From Thalassospira alkalitolerans (GTDB lineage Bacteria; Pseudomonadota; Alphaproteobacteria; Rhodospirillales; Thalassospiraceae), in contig NZ_JFKB01000003.1 of assembly GCF_002115745.1 (NCBI RefSeq), forward strand, positions 124,001-188,000: 64,000 nt of DNA, read 5' to 3'. The translations under genes were made by a program, and so were the position numbers. The first letter of the stretch is position 1, and every line of letters begins with the position of its first letter. Below, piece by piece: positions 52,101-55,474 of this stretch. The notes below the pieces were generated by a model. It searched no databases. It was not told the DNA's origin and saw nothing but the letters and a program-made list of their open reading frames with translations.

Positions 52101-55100
52101 GATCTGATCAATGTTACAAGCCTTGTCGGTGACAAGGTCGTGACCGATTTCAACACCAGTGCCGATCAAATCTCGCTTGATGCGCTTGGCATCAGCGAAT
52201 GGTCCGAACTTGCCCCGCGTCTTAGTGAAGTGAACGGTAATACCGTCATTGATCTTGGCCCGGATGGCTCGGTCACATTGCTTGGTGTGCGCCTGAACGA
52301 AGTCACATCCGATATGTTTGTCGGCATCGAAGGCCCGGTTGGCGCGACCCCGTTTGATGATGTTCTGCTCGGCACCAGCGAAGATGATTATATCGATGCG
52401 CTGGCCGGGAATGACGTTGTTGATGGCGGTGCGGGCGATGACACTATTCTTGGCAATGATGGCGACGATAACCTGTCGGGCGGTGCCGGGAACGATACGA
52501 TTTCGGGCGGCAATGGCAATGATGTTGTTGATGGCGGCGATGGCGATGACAGTCTTGATGGGAATGACGGCCACGATGTGATCGCGGGCGGTGCCGGGAA
52601 TGACACCCTGATCGGTGGGTCGGGCGATGACGTTATTTCGGGCGGCGGCGGTTCGGACTATGTCGATGGCATGGATGGCGACGATGTTGTCACCGGTGGT
52701 GATGATACCGATACGATCCTTGGTGGTGCCGGTGATGATCAGCTTTCGGGCGAAAACGGCGACGATGTCATATCGGGCGGCGACGGTGCCGATACGCTGA
52801 ATGGCGGTATTGGCAATGACGTCCTGTCGGGGGATGCCGGGAATGACATCCTTTCGGGTTCCGATGGCAACGATACGCTTGATGGTGGCACGGGTGCCGA
52901 TACGCTTTCGGGCGGTTCGGGCAATGATGTTCTGTCGGGCGGTGCTGATGATGACCTTCTTGAAGGCGGCACCGGAAGCGACACGCTTTCGGGTGATGCG
53001 GGCAACGACACCCTGATCGGTGGCGATGGCAATGATACGCTTGATGGCGGTGCCGGGAACGATACCTATACCGGCGGTGCCGGTTCGGATCAGATCATTG
53101 TATCGAACAATGTGGGCGACAAGGTCGTTACCGATTTCACCCCGGGCAGCGATCAGATCAATCTGTCGGCGCTTGATGTTGATGACTGGGCCGAGTTACG
53201 TGGTCTGATCACCGAGGTTAATGGCAATGCCGTGATCGACCTGAACGGTCAGGGCACGCTGACGCTGATTGGTGTCGCGGTTAGTGATTTGAATGCCGAT
53301 ATGTTTGTCGGGGTCGAAGCCACGACCGGGCCGACCGAATATGATGATGTGCTTTATGGCACCAGCAACAACGACACGATTACCGCCCTTGCCGGTGACG
53401 ATACGGTGTTTGGCCTGAATGGTCAGGACACGCTTTCGGGCATGGATGGTAATGACAGCCTTTATGGCGGTGATGGCGATGACAAACTGACCGGTGACGC
53501 GGGCAATGACTTGGTTGACGGCGGCAGTGGCCAGGACAGCATCACCGGCGGCGACGGCGATGATACGCTGGATGGCGGGTCGGGTGATGACCGTGTCTGG
53601 GGTGGTGACGGCACCGATACGCTGCTCGGTGGCCAGGGTCAGGACAAGCTGTATGGCGATGCTGGAAATGACGTCATTAATGGCGGCACCGGCGATGACT
53701 CGATCCTTGGCGGTACCGGCAATGACGTCCTTGATGGCGGCGAAAACAATGACCGTCTTTGGGGCGGTGATGGCACCGATACGCTGTTTGGCGGATCGGG
53801 CGATGACAAGCTGTACGGCGAAGATGGCAATGACACGCTTATGGGCGGTCAGGGCAATGACAGCATTTCGGGTGGTTCAGGCCGTGATACTGCAAGCTAT
53901 GCCAATGCTTCGTCGGCGGTTGGTGTTAGCCTGAAAACCGGCACGGCGGTTGGTGGTGACGGCTATGACGTTCTGACCTCGATCGAAGATTTGATCGGCT
54001 CGAACTTCAACGATTACCTGTTTGGGGATGACGGTGCGAACCTGTTGTCGGGCCTGTCGGGCGATGATGTTCTAAGCGGTGACGCCGGGAATGACACCAT
54101 CTGGGGCGGCGATGGCAATGATGTGATCAATGGCGGTACGGGTACGGACATTATTGATGCCGGTGCCGGTGATGACATCATCGAATATCAAAAAGACGCG
54201 ACCTGGTCGGGCAGTTATGCCGCCAAAAACGTTGGCGACGACGGCATGGACGGCACCAACGAGCAGATCAACTTGCAGGGGTATACCCGCTCGCAAGATA
54301 TCTTTGACGGTGGCGATGGGACCGATACCCTGTCTCTGACCAGTGGTAATGACGCCCTGTTCCTGGATGACAAGCTTACCGATCCGGGCGTGTCGCCGCG
54401 TATTTCCAATATCGAAGTCATCGATGCCGGAAACGGTGATGACATTGTCGATTTGACCAGCGATACCGAAACCTATGGCAATGTGACCGTGCTTGGTGGT
54501 ACCGGCAATGACATCATCTGGAGCAATGCGGGTGATGACGTGCTTGATGGTGGGTCGGGCAACGATACGATTTGGGGTGGTTCGGGTAACGATACCCTTG
54601 CCGGTGGCGCTGGTACTGATGTGCTGAATGGCGGTGCCGGTGATGACGTCTTGCAATACAATGCTGACGATGTCTGGAGCTCGAACTGGCATGCGCTGAA
54701 CGATGGTGCGCCGGGCGAAGACGGTCATGAACATAATAATGGCTGGGGTCATTTCCATCATAATGGCAATGGCTGGGGCCATGGTACCGGCGGCGATAAC
54801 GGCACCGGCGAATATGTCAATCTGAACGGCTATAACCAGTCGGATGACACCTTCGAAGGCGGGGCTGGCACTGATACCCTGAAACTGACCAGTGGCGATG
54901 ACGCGCTGTTCCTTGATGGTGGATCAGGTGGTTCGCCGCGTATCAGCAATATCGAAGTCATCGAAGCCGGGGACGGTGATGACATCATCGATTTGACCAG
55001 CTCGTATGAAACCTATGGCAATGTCACGCTTGATGGTGGCAACGGCAATGACATCCTCTGGAGCAATTCAGGCGATGACGTGCTTCTGGGCGGGGCGGGT

Positions 55101-55397
55101 AATGACCGTCTTTATGGCAGCGCTGGCGATGATACCCTGACCGGCGGTTCCGGCTGGGACGAGTTCGAAATTGGCAAAACCAACGGCCACGACATCATCA
55201 CCGATTTCACGCCGGGCGAAGACATCATCAATCTGTCGGAATGGAACTACAATAATTTCTGCCAGATCCAGAACGACATGCATCTTGATACCGATGGCAA
55301 TGTTGTCATCGAACTGGGCAATGATGCATCTGTCACCCTGATGGGGGTTCATGACACGGATGATCTTGATGCTGATGATTTCGGCTTTGGTACCTGA
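31125..55397 (+). CDS. Giant RTX (hemolysin-type calcium-binding) protein, 8090 residues
   Basis: One uninterrupted 24.3-kb frame. TTG start at 31125 with GGGAG 7 bases upstream. Order: short acidic N-terminus; small RTX block with the first cap module (about 45-180); more RTX repeats; Asp/Thr/Ser/Gly-rich linker (about 331-862); then about 7200 residues of GGxGxDxLx nonapeptides, broken by roughly 40 short segments of the form VTVDLxxGTATG...IENVxGS and 13 cap modules (VTDF...DxIDLS...LTLxGV). A non-RTX domain lies near 6085-6284 and a His/Trp-rich insert near 7867-7889. The last cap module forms the C-terminus, as in type I secretion substrates. The nonapeptides bind Ca2+ and fold as parallel beta-rolls outside the cell. 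No protease, lipase, VWA, Ig-like or LapG-cleavage region recognised, so a surface-layer, matrix or adhesive role is inferred, not shown. Only one Cys noticed (about 8046). Confidence 0.93.
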   Translation: MASPANQDDGTGLTDADIEQILDDRAEDDAAAVNSDSTPSGGSGSQSPATQVFTNIQNVIGTSFNDVLIGDAGDNTLIGGAGDDILIPGEGQDEATGGEGRDTFVLQAGFGQATVTDFTLGEDNLALSGLGINDAGDLVSLASVDGQGNVVITFATGDQLTLNGISIEQLSEITLVDAPQLTNVAADASDGDATGDENVIDGTSGDDLLDGSSDDDVISGNGGVDVVNGGDGEDTLSFDGAADGVTADLSAGTATDSTGNNRVSFSNIENMRGTSGNDVLRGDAGNNTLSGGAGDDTLAGGGGNDVLDGGTGNNTLDYSDAGNGVVVDLKNGAAKSQTETDQATTTDSPNNTDDVSGGDTDDAVNSDDTSGDPASDDQATDDQTTGDSGQTGSETGSQTETDDTAATDGETVDAGSEDDSASGSSGSDTTAGSGGATEADDNTNTSGDTTGQTETDGETDSPTNTDNSDNTNPNMETDTDQDATGSDTESETDTTTDTATDGGSTDTSDSSGTETDTASGGDEGAGDPANSGSPESSDSQDDTPTGDAGGATPATDGSGADDASADTTPEPDDTSGADTTDPVAGGSSDGSDTGAGSDADNDPVDETAGGVVDDATGEAGADDAGADDTTGDATDDGAADTGGAASETDAGTTNSGGTDAGETTTGEAETDTATSDETDVAESDPASGAGGSGDDGLTGSDGSDGTGDVLLDDETPVTGDETATDGDQQPEAEPENTNAGVQAGAGTPPETSSDDETSGDGATSDETADDNATDDTSEGASDEDAGGEAGDETDPLTGDSGADQSNPVAPSGEGDSGDGAETGNNDAGDETDTDTGTDDTEGEIGDGVTDSGDDSGDDTNIYDNTPTSGNDIVHGSDAADFLGGAVGDDTLQGGAGDDVLDGGVGDDVLQGGLGDDTLDGGAGEDVLQGGEGNDSLYGGSEDDILQGGEGSDLLVGGTGDDVLQGGSGDDFLRGGLGNDHIQGGDGTDTVSYSDATDAVTVDLSQSTATGGAGNDVLQMVEDVVGSDHDDHIIGSDGNNVLSGGDGIDTLTGGAGDDTLTTGTGKDDIELTENFGNDTVTDFSIAEDTVDLSKLGVTDFASLQTMISDDGNGNTVIDFGEQGVLTLEGVSSDSLVADNFRGFGRIFETDGDDVAEGTDGDDALYGYDGNDVLGGGSGDDVVSGGYGNDTLSGGAGDDTLRGQEGIDTVDYSGANGSVTVDLGAGTASGADGNDVLDRIENVIGSNYDDTISGDSGVNVLQGGAGSDTITGRAGDDTLDGGAGDDTFVAEAGNDTYIGGSGTDTLDLSARDGAQTVDLGAGAVTDNTTGEVDRVSGVENIVTGSGNDVVVGNNGNNVLSTGAGNDVVAGGGGDDTLDGGDGIDTITLGTETGAVVDLGAGSVQTDSGSSSISNFENVRGSANADVITGDDGDNILNGLAGNDTLAGGGGDDTLAGGAGIDTADYTDVDADMDVNLRAGTASGDGNDTLTEIENVSTGDGNDVVRGSAADNVIETGAGDDTVFGGAGSDTLSGGDGFDTLSYSDDVVATPVSGVTVDLDAGTVTGSGFVDQINGFEQVDGSAGNDTMLGSSGDDILNAGAGNDRINGGAGADTLSGGTGVDTFVISADSDNDLITDFDPATDIIEIDGIDGLELFSDVVDFIGEDAEGNATITIGDSVVTLQGVSPDSLTFKNFDGLRSLDGTENRDNLVGTSRSDVIDAKGGDDIVQGNAGNDTIFGGAGNDNLSGGVGDDVIDGGIGNDTIVGGAGTDVLDGGDGVDTVSFQGVSSGVTVDLASGTATGGGGNDTLANFENASGSAFNDTLSGDDANNVLSGGAGDDILDGRDGDDLLSGGSGNDTLIGGAGNDSLVGGTGSDTVSYADSDSGVQVNLGSGSAVGSDGTDTLKEIENAIGSDFDDVLTGSSAANTIIGGAGDDLINAGAGNDVISGGSGADTFIFNGSSGKDRVTDFDISEDQIDLSSFDIPNWEALKSLIDVDDNGNAVISINDQTFTLTGVTPDQLGVANFVGIETLGATDGDDFLKGTSYNEIIDGLGGNDTIQAGAGADTVYGGDGNDTLSGGLGNDVLDGGEGQDVVDYSDASAVTVDLGAGTGVISNFNSDTLSSIEDVTGSGFNDNITGDDQDNTLRGQAGSDIIDGGDGADRIEGGSGNDTLSGDAGNDTILGGAGNDILNGGAGNDRLVGGNGQDVVDYSDADGAVSVDLASGTVSGAAGDDTVSEIENITGSDFDDTLIGDGANNTLGGGLGDDTLSGGAGDDLLYGGEGDDVIDGGAGSDTVSFFGSDAVNIDLSAGTASSADGTDTISNVENVIGSSGADVITGNDGANIISGGYGDDIIRGGAGDDTLSGGGGADVYKLEAGDGQDTVTDFDVRSDQIDISELSIDTFGEIYDRMSVNANGDLVIDLGDDTSMVLEGVSLGQISANNFIGIRDIVGTSGDDTLIGTDGEDTLSGLDGNDTLTGLAGDDVLLGGNGNDVLDGGTGSDILDGGAGTDTVDYSDETNDVAVNLDEGAAITRSGTDTLRNIENIVSGAGDDVLTGGDGDNIIDGGAGDDLIEGLAGDDTLFGGTGNDTASYANADGAVDVDLSALSATGADGDDRLVDIENVTGSDFDDTLKGDAGDNVLDGGAGDDFFEATDGNDTLIGGEGFDTVDYSDASGSISANLSTGNVSGSAQDKIVGIENIIGTGFADTLTGNDAANTLLGEDGDDILSGGAGNDSLLGGAGSDTLSGGSGADFIDGGDGNDTVDYSSSQNGITIDLETGETGAETGDQVVNVENVTGSAFADTLTGSSGDNTLLGAAGNDVFNASSGNDVIVGGDGVDTVDYSDSTGAVDIDLQDGSASKVDGTDALSGVENATGTEFADTITGSSVANVLRGGAGNDVINAGGGNDTVAGGIGDDTLRGGAGNDTVDYSNASGGQTVDLTSGTATGADGTDDIAGFENVAGTAFDDTIIGNDANNTLIGGAGNDTLTGGSGDDLLNGGAGNDVFVGEAGNDTYVGGAGNDIVDFSDAQSGMNINLADNLAVGADTGTDTITGVEQIVATDFADTITGSANADTISAGDGNDVISGGAGNDTILGGAGNDLIDGGAGNDVIDGGAGEDTVSFNGASGAVNVDLQTGSVDGAESDQISNIENVTGSGFADKLSGDAGRNTITGGGGADTIDGRAGDDVLLGGAGDDVIRGGAGADTINGGAGSDTLDLSDLSGDLTVDFTAGTATDGTETDSFSNIENLITGDGNDFITASDTSNAINAGNGDNTVLGAGGDDKLTTGSGADYVSGGAGNDVIDTGAGNDTIEGGAGDDAIKAGSGNDYVSGGEGRDVIDGGDGADTLDGGAGNDMITAGQGDDIVLGGDGNDVINAGAGNDTVEGGIGNDTITAGTGDDVVLGGDGNDVLAGGDGADILDGGAGNDILRAGAGDDVLIGGDGLDTASYSDASGPLVIDTTANTVSGAGTGTDTLDGVEVIEGSAFNDTFQGGDGSDTFIGGAGNDTFDAGVGDDTLTLGTGADQVMFRPGDGNDTVTDFNPAADVIDLTAFNIAGYDALKSQFGSDADGNLTITLDSGDTLTLNGVSASDLTADNFIGVDVRLGTEDADEMTGGTGGDIINALGGDDTVSGGDGNDRLIGGSGDDTLSGDAGNDTLIGNSGADTLIGGDGTDTVDYSTESAGIVGDLATGTVTGGDGNDTLDGIENLTGTLFDDTLTGTDGNNTLSGLAGDDMFVGGDGNDVLDGGTGSDTVDYSTATDAMNVNLTSGTATGQGNDTLNSIENVVGSDFNDTITGNASDNTVTAGAGNDAINVGDGDDVVDAGTGDDEITGGAGDDDLSGGTGNDVLDGGVGDDTLSGGSGDDIIQAGEGDDWIYGDTGDDIIEGGDGNDTADYSNVEGPVVVDLVNQYASGAGGNDIVRNVEHVIGTDFSDTLIGADGVNTLDGGSGNDTLYGGDGDDVIITGDGDDLIVVKPGGGSDTVTDFDVSGDVIDLSSYGIEDYTDLADRMFDDANGNAVISLGPGESITLEGVSVDDLGPGNFFGYVTIEGTEFDDVLTGSQLGDEINALAGDDIVDGQAGDDVLNGGEGNDTLIGGAGDDELNGGDGNDTADYSDTNEGVTVDLGAGTATGEAGNDTLDSIENVTGGDGDDILIGDENANILDGGEGNDTVYGNAGDDTLIGGEGDDVLSYEGAEDGVSVDLANGTATGGAGNDVIDGFETVIGSDHADTISGDDMNNVIEGGAGDDILAGGAGDDTVLGGAGDDTLQGGAGNDTLVGGDGADIADYSDQTDPVVVDLASGTGTTGDGTDTLVDVEGATGGSGNDTLLGSDGDNILSGGAGDDTLLGGEGNDTLAGGEGSDLLAGGAGDDVLAFEGDQVAGSGETTDHVGSPTTDGTGDVADISGKNLSDDSFVGGDGNDTLLAGDGDDAIILDRDHAGGGATNPAIVDVENINAGAGNDVVDLTSETHSYGDVTIDGGAGDDTLWSNDGDDVIAGGEGADNILGGAGADTIDGGADNDIIDGGTGNDVITGGAGDDTIMAGLGDDTLAGGDGADTLDLSAADGATIDLAAGTASSDATGSDSISGFENVVATDGDDTITGNAADNIIDAGAGNDTVSVDAGNDDLDGGDGVDTLDMSDTSGGVTVDLAAGTASGAQTGSDTIANFENVTGSADADTITGNDAANTIDGGAGDDVIDGGAGDDILLGGAGNDTLAAGDGNDTLTGGDGADVFVFEDGSDADLVSDFDLANDVISLPDVGVSSWTELQPMLSDGPDGAVITLPSGGTVTLSGVAIGDLTPDHFDGVDNVGTPGDDTLGGGDGDDTVGAGDGDDTVDGGDGNDSVDGGDGNDSVGGGSGDDTVGGGGGDDTVDGGDGNDSVDGGDGNDSVGGGSGDDTVGGGSGNDTLSGGDGTDTLLGGDGDDVLEFEADETGQTGDTTDNAGSPGVPGTGDVANLDGKGISNDSFDGGAGNDTLLGTAGGDAIILDTDHANGSAGPAISDVELIDTGAGDDVIDLTSQVHSYGDVTVDAGTGNDTVWTNAGNDTIVAGDGNDAINDGAGNDVVNAGAGDDIIAGSAGDDTLDGGDGTDLLDMSEADGVTVDLNAGTAQSATTGIDSISNIENVAGSAGDDVITGADGTNVIDGGAGNDQLDGGVGTDTVDGGAGDDTVLAGSGDDVLAGGEGADTLDMAGADGATVDLAAGTATSTATGDDAISGFENVTGSDGADAITGSDDANTISAGAGNDIVDGGAGDDVIDGGAGNDTLLGGAGNDQISGGIGDDTLNAGAGDDTLSGGAGSDSLVFADGTDDDIVSDFTIGEDTISLSDSGISTWTELQDLLSDGPDGAIITLPSGGTVTLQGVALGDLTADQFEGVDNVATPGDDSLSGGDGDDTIDGGSGDDTLGGGDGSDTLVGGAGDDTLDGGSGNDTLSGGDGVDTLGGGAGDDVLEFGADHTGQSGDTTDHAGSPGVDGTGDVADLDGLGLSDDQYDGGEGVDTLVGTSGGDAIILDGDHENGAASPSISDVEVIETGDGDDVVDLTSQVHAYGDVTVDGGAGNDTIWTSAGDDSILAGDGDDHINAGSGNDVIDAGAGNDDIAGGAGDDVINAGDGNDVIASGAGNDTVDAGAGDDTVIGDAGADTLAGGDGADTLDLGNATADTVVDLENGTASSAQTGADSISGFENIVTGAGDDTISGSAADDTIASGAGDDTVNGAAGDDDIQSGAGNDIVSDGAGTDNVDAGAGNDTVIAGAGDDVLDGGAGNDTVDMRNATTGATVNLAAGTAQSVETGSDSITNFENVASGAGDDVLTGSDADNRMAAGAGNDTLDGGAGDDTLSGGSGNDSFIFADGTDDDVVTDFEVGGDKLTLDGTGVATWTELSQMISANAAGDAVINLPSGGTVTLSGVDPLDLSADDFTGVTDGATPYDDSLTGSDGDDDIDALAGDDIVDGGAGDDVLAGGAGDDTLMGGSGDDTVDGGTGSDTLSGGTGNDALNGGADNDTLSGGSGDDTLDGGSGDDVLNFEADGTAATGTTTENTGSPGVDGSGDLADIAGKNISDDTFIGGDGTDTLNMTGGNDALILDGSKSGDGQTTETTTETRTLGLTGSASAGDVQAAWSDANLYAYDFGTPYVGEDGKLNLGASDDTITYDGNGIGSNGGSPAGNQINHDGVTGESEAVVVDLGANALNATVQVSNLISAEHGGEVGSWQAFDADGNLVASGTLDDSTVDYTSGGVGTATISVTDSLGNPVEFRYLAFEGEPYADGTTGGDSSDYFVRSITFDAVVEETVTDGARLDGVEVINAGAGNDVVDLTSDTITYGDVTINGGGGNDTLWSSEGDDRLNGELGDDNLYGGAGDDYLDGGYGRDVLDGAQGSDTLIGGAGNDTLRGGEGDDIIHGGGDIDTVTYDDAASGVNVDLANNTATGGAGNDGIYWVENVVGSAHDDALAGDAGNNTLDGGTGDDTLSGGAGDDALVGGDGNDTADYSNSGAAVRANLATGTAELANGDADSLTSIENLIGSGGSDTLTGSDGDNMLSGGAGNDSLIGNGGDDILDGGIGNDMLVGGEGADTLIGGDGSDSLNGGAGNDTLDGGAGNDTLDAGDGDDVILAGDGNDIINAGAGADTVDGGTGDDTVVAGAGNDQLVGGDGTDTLDFAAASGATVDLSTGIANSDVTGDDTISGFENVLGSSGADTLTGSDGANVLSGADGDDILDGGAGDDSVYGGAGNDTVLAGAGADTLSGGAGNDTLDLTRATSGATVDLSAGTASSAETGNDTISGFENVIGSAGNDDITGSSNADTISSGAGDDLVVAGAGDDVIDAGSGNDTIEGGAGADTLDGGDGIDTISYEGSDAGVEVYLGDTDTHAQTPGEGARAFGGDAAGDILSNFERVIASAHDDYIYGNSQDNVVDLGDGNDTFDNVEADVSADTIDGGEGNDTIWTGDGADTLIGGNGNDYLNGEKGDDTLDGGAGNDSLVGGDGNDTLDGGSGDDRISTGSGADLINVTSLVGDKVVTDFNTSADQISLDALGISEWSELAPRLSEVNGNTVIDLGPDGSVTLLGVRLNEVTSDMFVGIEGPVGATPFDDVLLGTSEDDYIDALAGNDVVDGGAGDDTILGNDGDDNLSGGAGNDTISGGNGNDVVDGGDGDDSLDGNDGHDVIAGGAGNDTLIGGSGDDVISGGGGSDYVDGMDGDDVVTGGDDTDTILGGAGDDQLSGENGDDVISGGDGADTLNGGIGNDVLSGDAGNDILSGSDGNDTLDGGTGADTLSGGSGNDVLSGGADDDLLEGGTGSDTLSGDAGNDTLIGGDGNDTLDGGAGNDTYTGGAGSDQIIVSNNVGDKVVTDFTPGSDQINLSALDVDDWAELRGLITEVNGNAVIDLNGQGTLTLIGVAVSDLNADMFVGVEATTGPTEYDDVLYGTSNNDTITALAGDDTVFGLNGQDTLSGMDGNDSLYGGDGDDKLTGDAGNDLVDGGSGQDSITGGDGDDTLDGGSGDDRVWGGDGTDTLLGGQGQDKLYGDAGNDVINGGTGDDSILGGTGNDVLDGGENNDRLWGGDGTDTLFGGSGDDKLYGEDGNDTLMGGQGNDSISGGSGRDTASYANASSAVGVSLKTGTAVGGDGYDVLTSIEDLIGSNFNDYLFGDDGANLLSGLSGDDVLSGDAGNDTIWGGDGNDVINGGTGTDIIDAGAGDDIIEYQKDATWSGSYAAKNVGDDGMDGTNEQINLQGYTRSQDIFDGGDGTDTLSLTSGNDALFLDDKLTDPGVSPRISNIEVIDAGNGDDIVDLTSDTETYGNVTVLGGTGNDIIWSNAGDDVLDGGSGNDTIWGGSGNDTLAGGAGTDVLNGGAGDDVLQYNADDVWSSNWHALNDGAPGEDGHEHNNGWGHFHHNGNGWGHGTGGDNGTGEYVNLNGYNQSDDTFEGGAGTDTLKLTSGDDALFLDGGSGGSPRISNIEVIEAGDGDDIIDLTSSYETYGNVTLDGGNGNDILWSNSGDDVLLGGAGNDRLYGSAGDDTLTGGSGWDEFEIGKTNGHDIITDFTPGEDIINLSEWNYNNFCQIQNDMHLDTDGNVVIELGNDASVTLMGVHDTDDLDADDFGFGT
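32115..33710 (+). repeat. Asp/Thr/Ser/Gly-rich low-complexity linker in the RTX gene
   Basis: Encodes about 530 residues made almost only of D, E, T, S, G, A, N, Q and P, with irregular short repeats such as ETDTATSDETD and DDATGEAGADDAG. No RTX nonapeptide spacing and no hydrophobic core; expected to be disordered and extremely acidic. Divides a small N-terminal RTX domain from the main repeat array. The DNA is not an exact tandem repeat. Confidence 0.85.
45603..45818 (+). repeat. Tandem duplication of 108 bp within the RTX gene
   Basis: Units 45603-45710 and 45711-45818 differ at only a few silent or near-silent bases and encode the same four nonapeptides (GDDTVDGG, GNDSVDGG, GNDSVGGG, GDDTVGGG). 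In contrast to the surrounding divergent repeats this is a recent copy event, showing that the gene still changes length by multiples of 27 bases. Confidence 0.8.
49380..49980 (+). other. Non-RTX domain nested in a DALILD-type module
   Basis: About 200 residues (near 6085-6284) free of RTX repeats, with alternating hydrophobic strands (EAVVVDLGANALNATVQVSN, SWQAFDADGNLVASGTLDDS, PVEFRYLAFEGEPYADG, YFVRSITFDAVVEE), the look of a beta-sandwich or jelly-roll that might bind carbohydrate. It splits one copy of a module that is intact at five other places in the protein: ...NDALILDGSKS before it and GVEVINAGAGNDVVDLTS after it. Fold assignment is inference. Confidence 0.6.
54715..54800 (+). other. 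His/Trp-rich insert near the RTX C-terminus
   Basis: Encodes GHEHNNGWGHFHHNGNGWGH, with six His and two Trp in 20 residues, inside the last DALFLD-type module. The other copies have only a short Gly/Asp stretch here. His clusters of this kind can bind Zn, Cu or Ni; no proof here. Confidence 0.6.
55155..55397 (+). other. C-terminal cap module, probable type I secretion signal
   Basis: The last 80 or so residues run from GWDEFEIGKTNGHDIITDFT through DIINLSEWNYNNF to the terminal DADDFGFGT. This resembles the serralysin-type C-terminal domain recognised by PrtD/PrtE exporters. Twelve more copies of the same module occur inside the protein. Confidence 0.65.
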
Positions 55398-55424
55398 TAG
55401 GTCTTGGACTTGAATAAAAACGAC

Positions 55425-55460
55425 AAAGGCAGCCAATTTGGCTGCCTTTTGTTTTATTTT
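55425..55460. terminator. Bidirectional terminator between the RTX gene and dus
   Basis: Stem AAAGGCAGCCA / TGGCTGCCTTT with a 3-base ATT core, T-rich on the + side (TTTTGTTTTATTTTTT) and on the - side (TTTGTCGTTTTTATTC). Serves the convergent RTX (+) and dihydrouridine synthase (-) genes. Confidence 0.85.
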
Positions 55461-55474
55461 TTCGATTTCAGTCG

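Larger units (their letters stand above)
33720..55140 (+). repeat. Main RTX nonapeptide array of the giant protein
   Basis: Codes for GGxGxDxLx-type nonapeptides in blocks, repeated at the DNA level as variants of GGTGGTGCGGGCAATGATAC with period 27. Synonymous variation is high over most of the array, so most copies are old; an exception is the 108-bp duplication at 45603-45818. Not a CRISPR array: in frame, coding, with no constant repeat/unique spacer alternation. Confidence 0.9.

Noticed and set aside
33720..53900. Direct repeats at short period that might be taken for a CRISPR array or minisatellite
   Set aside because: Repeats are in frame at multiples of 27 bases, encode RTX nonapeptides and show no repeat/spacer alternation.
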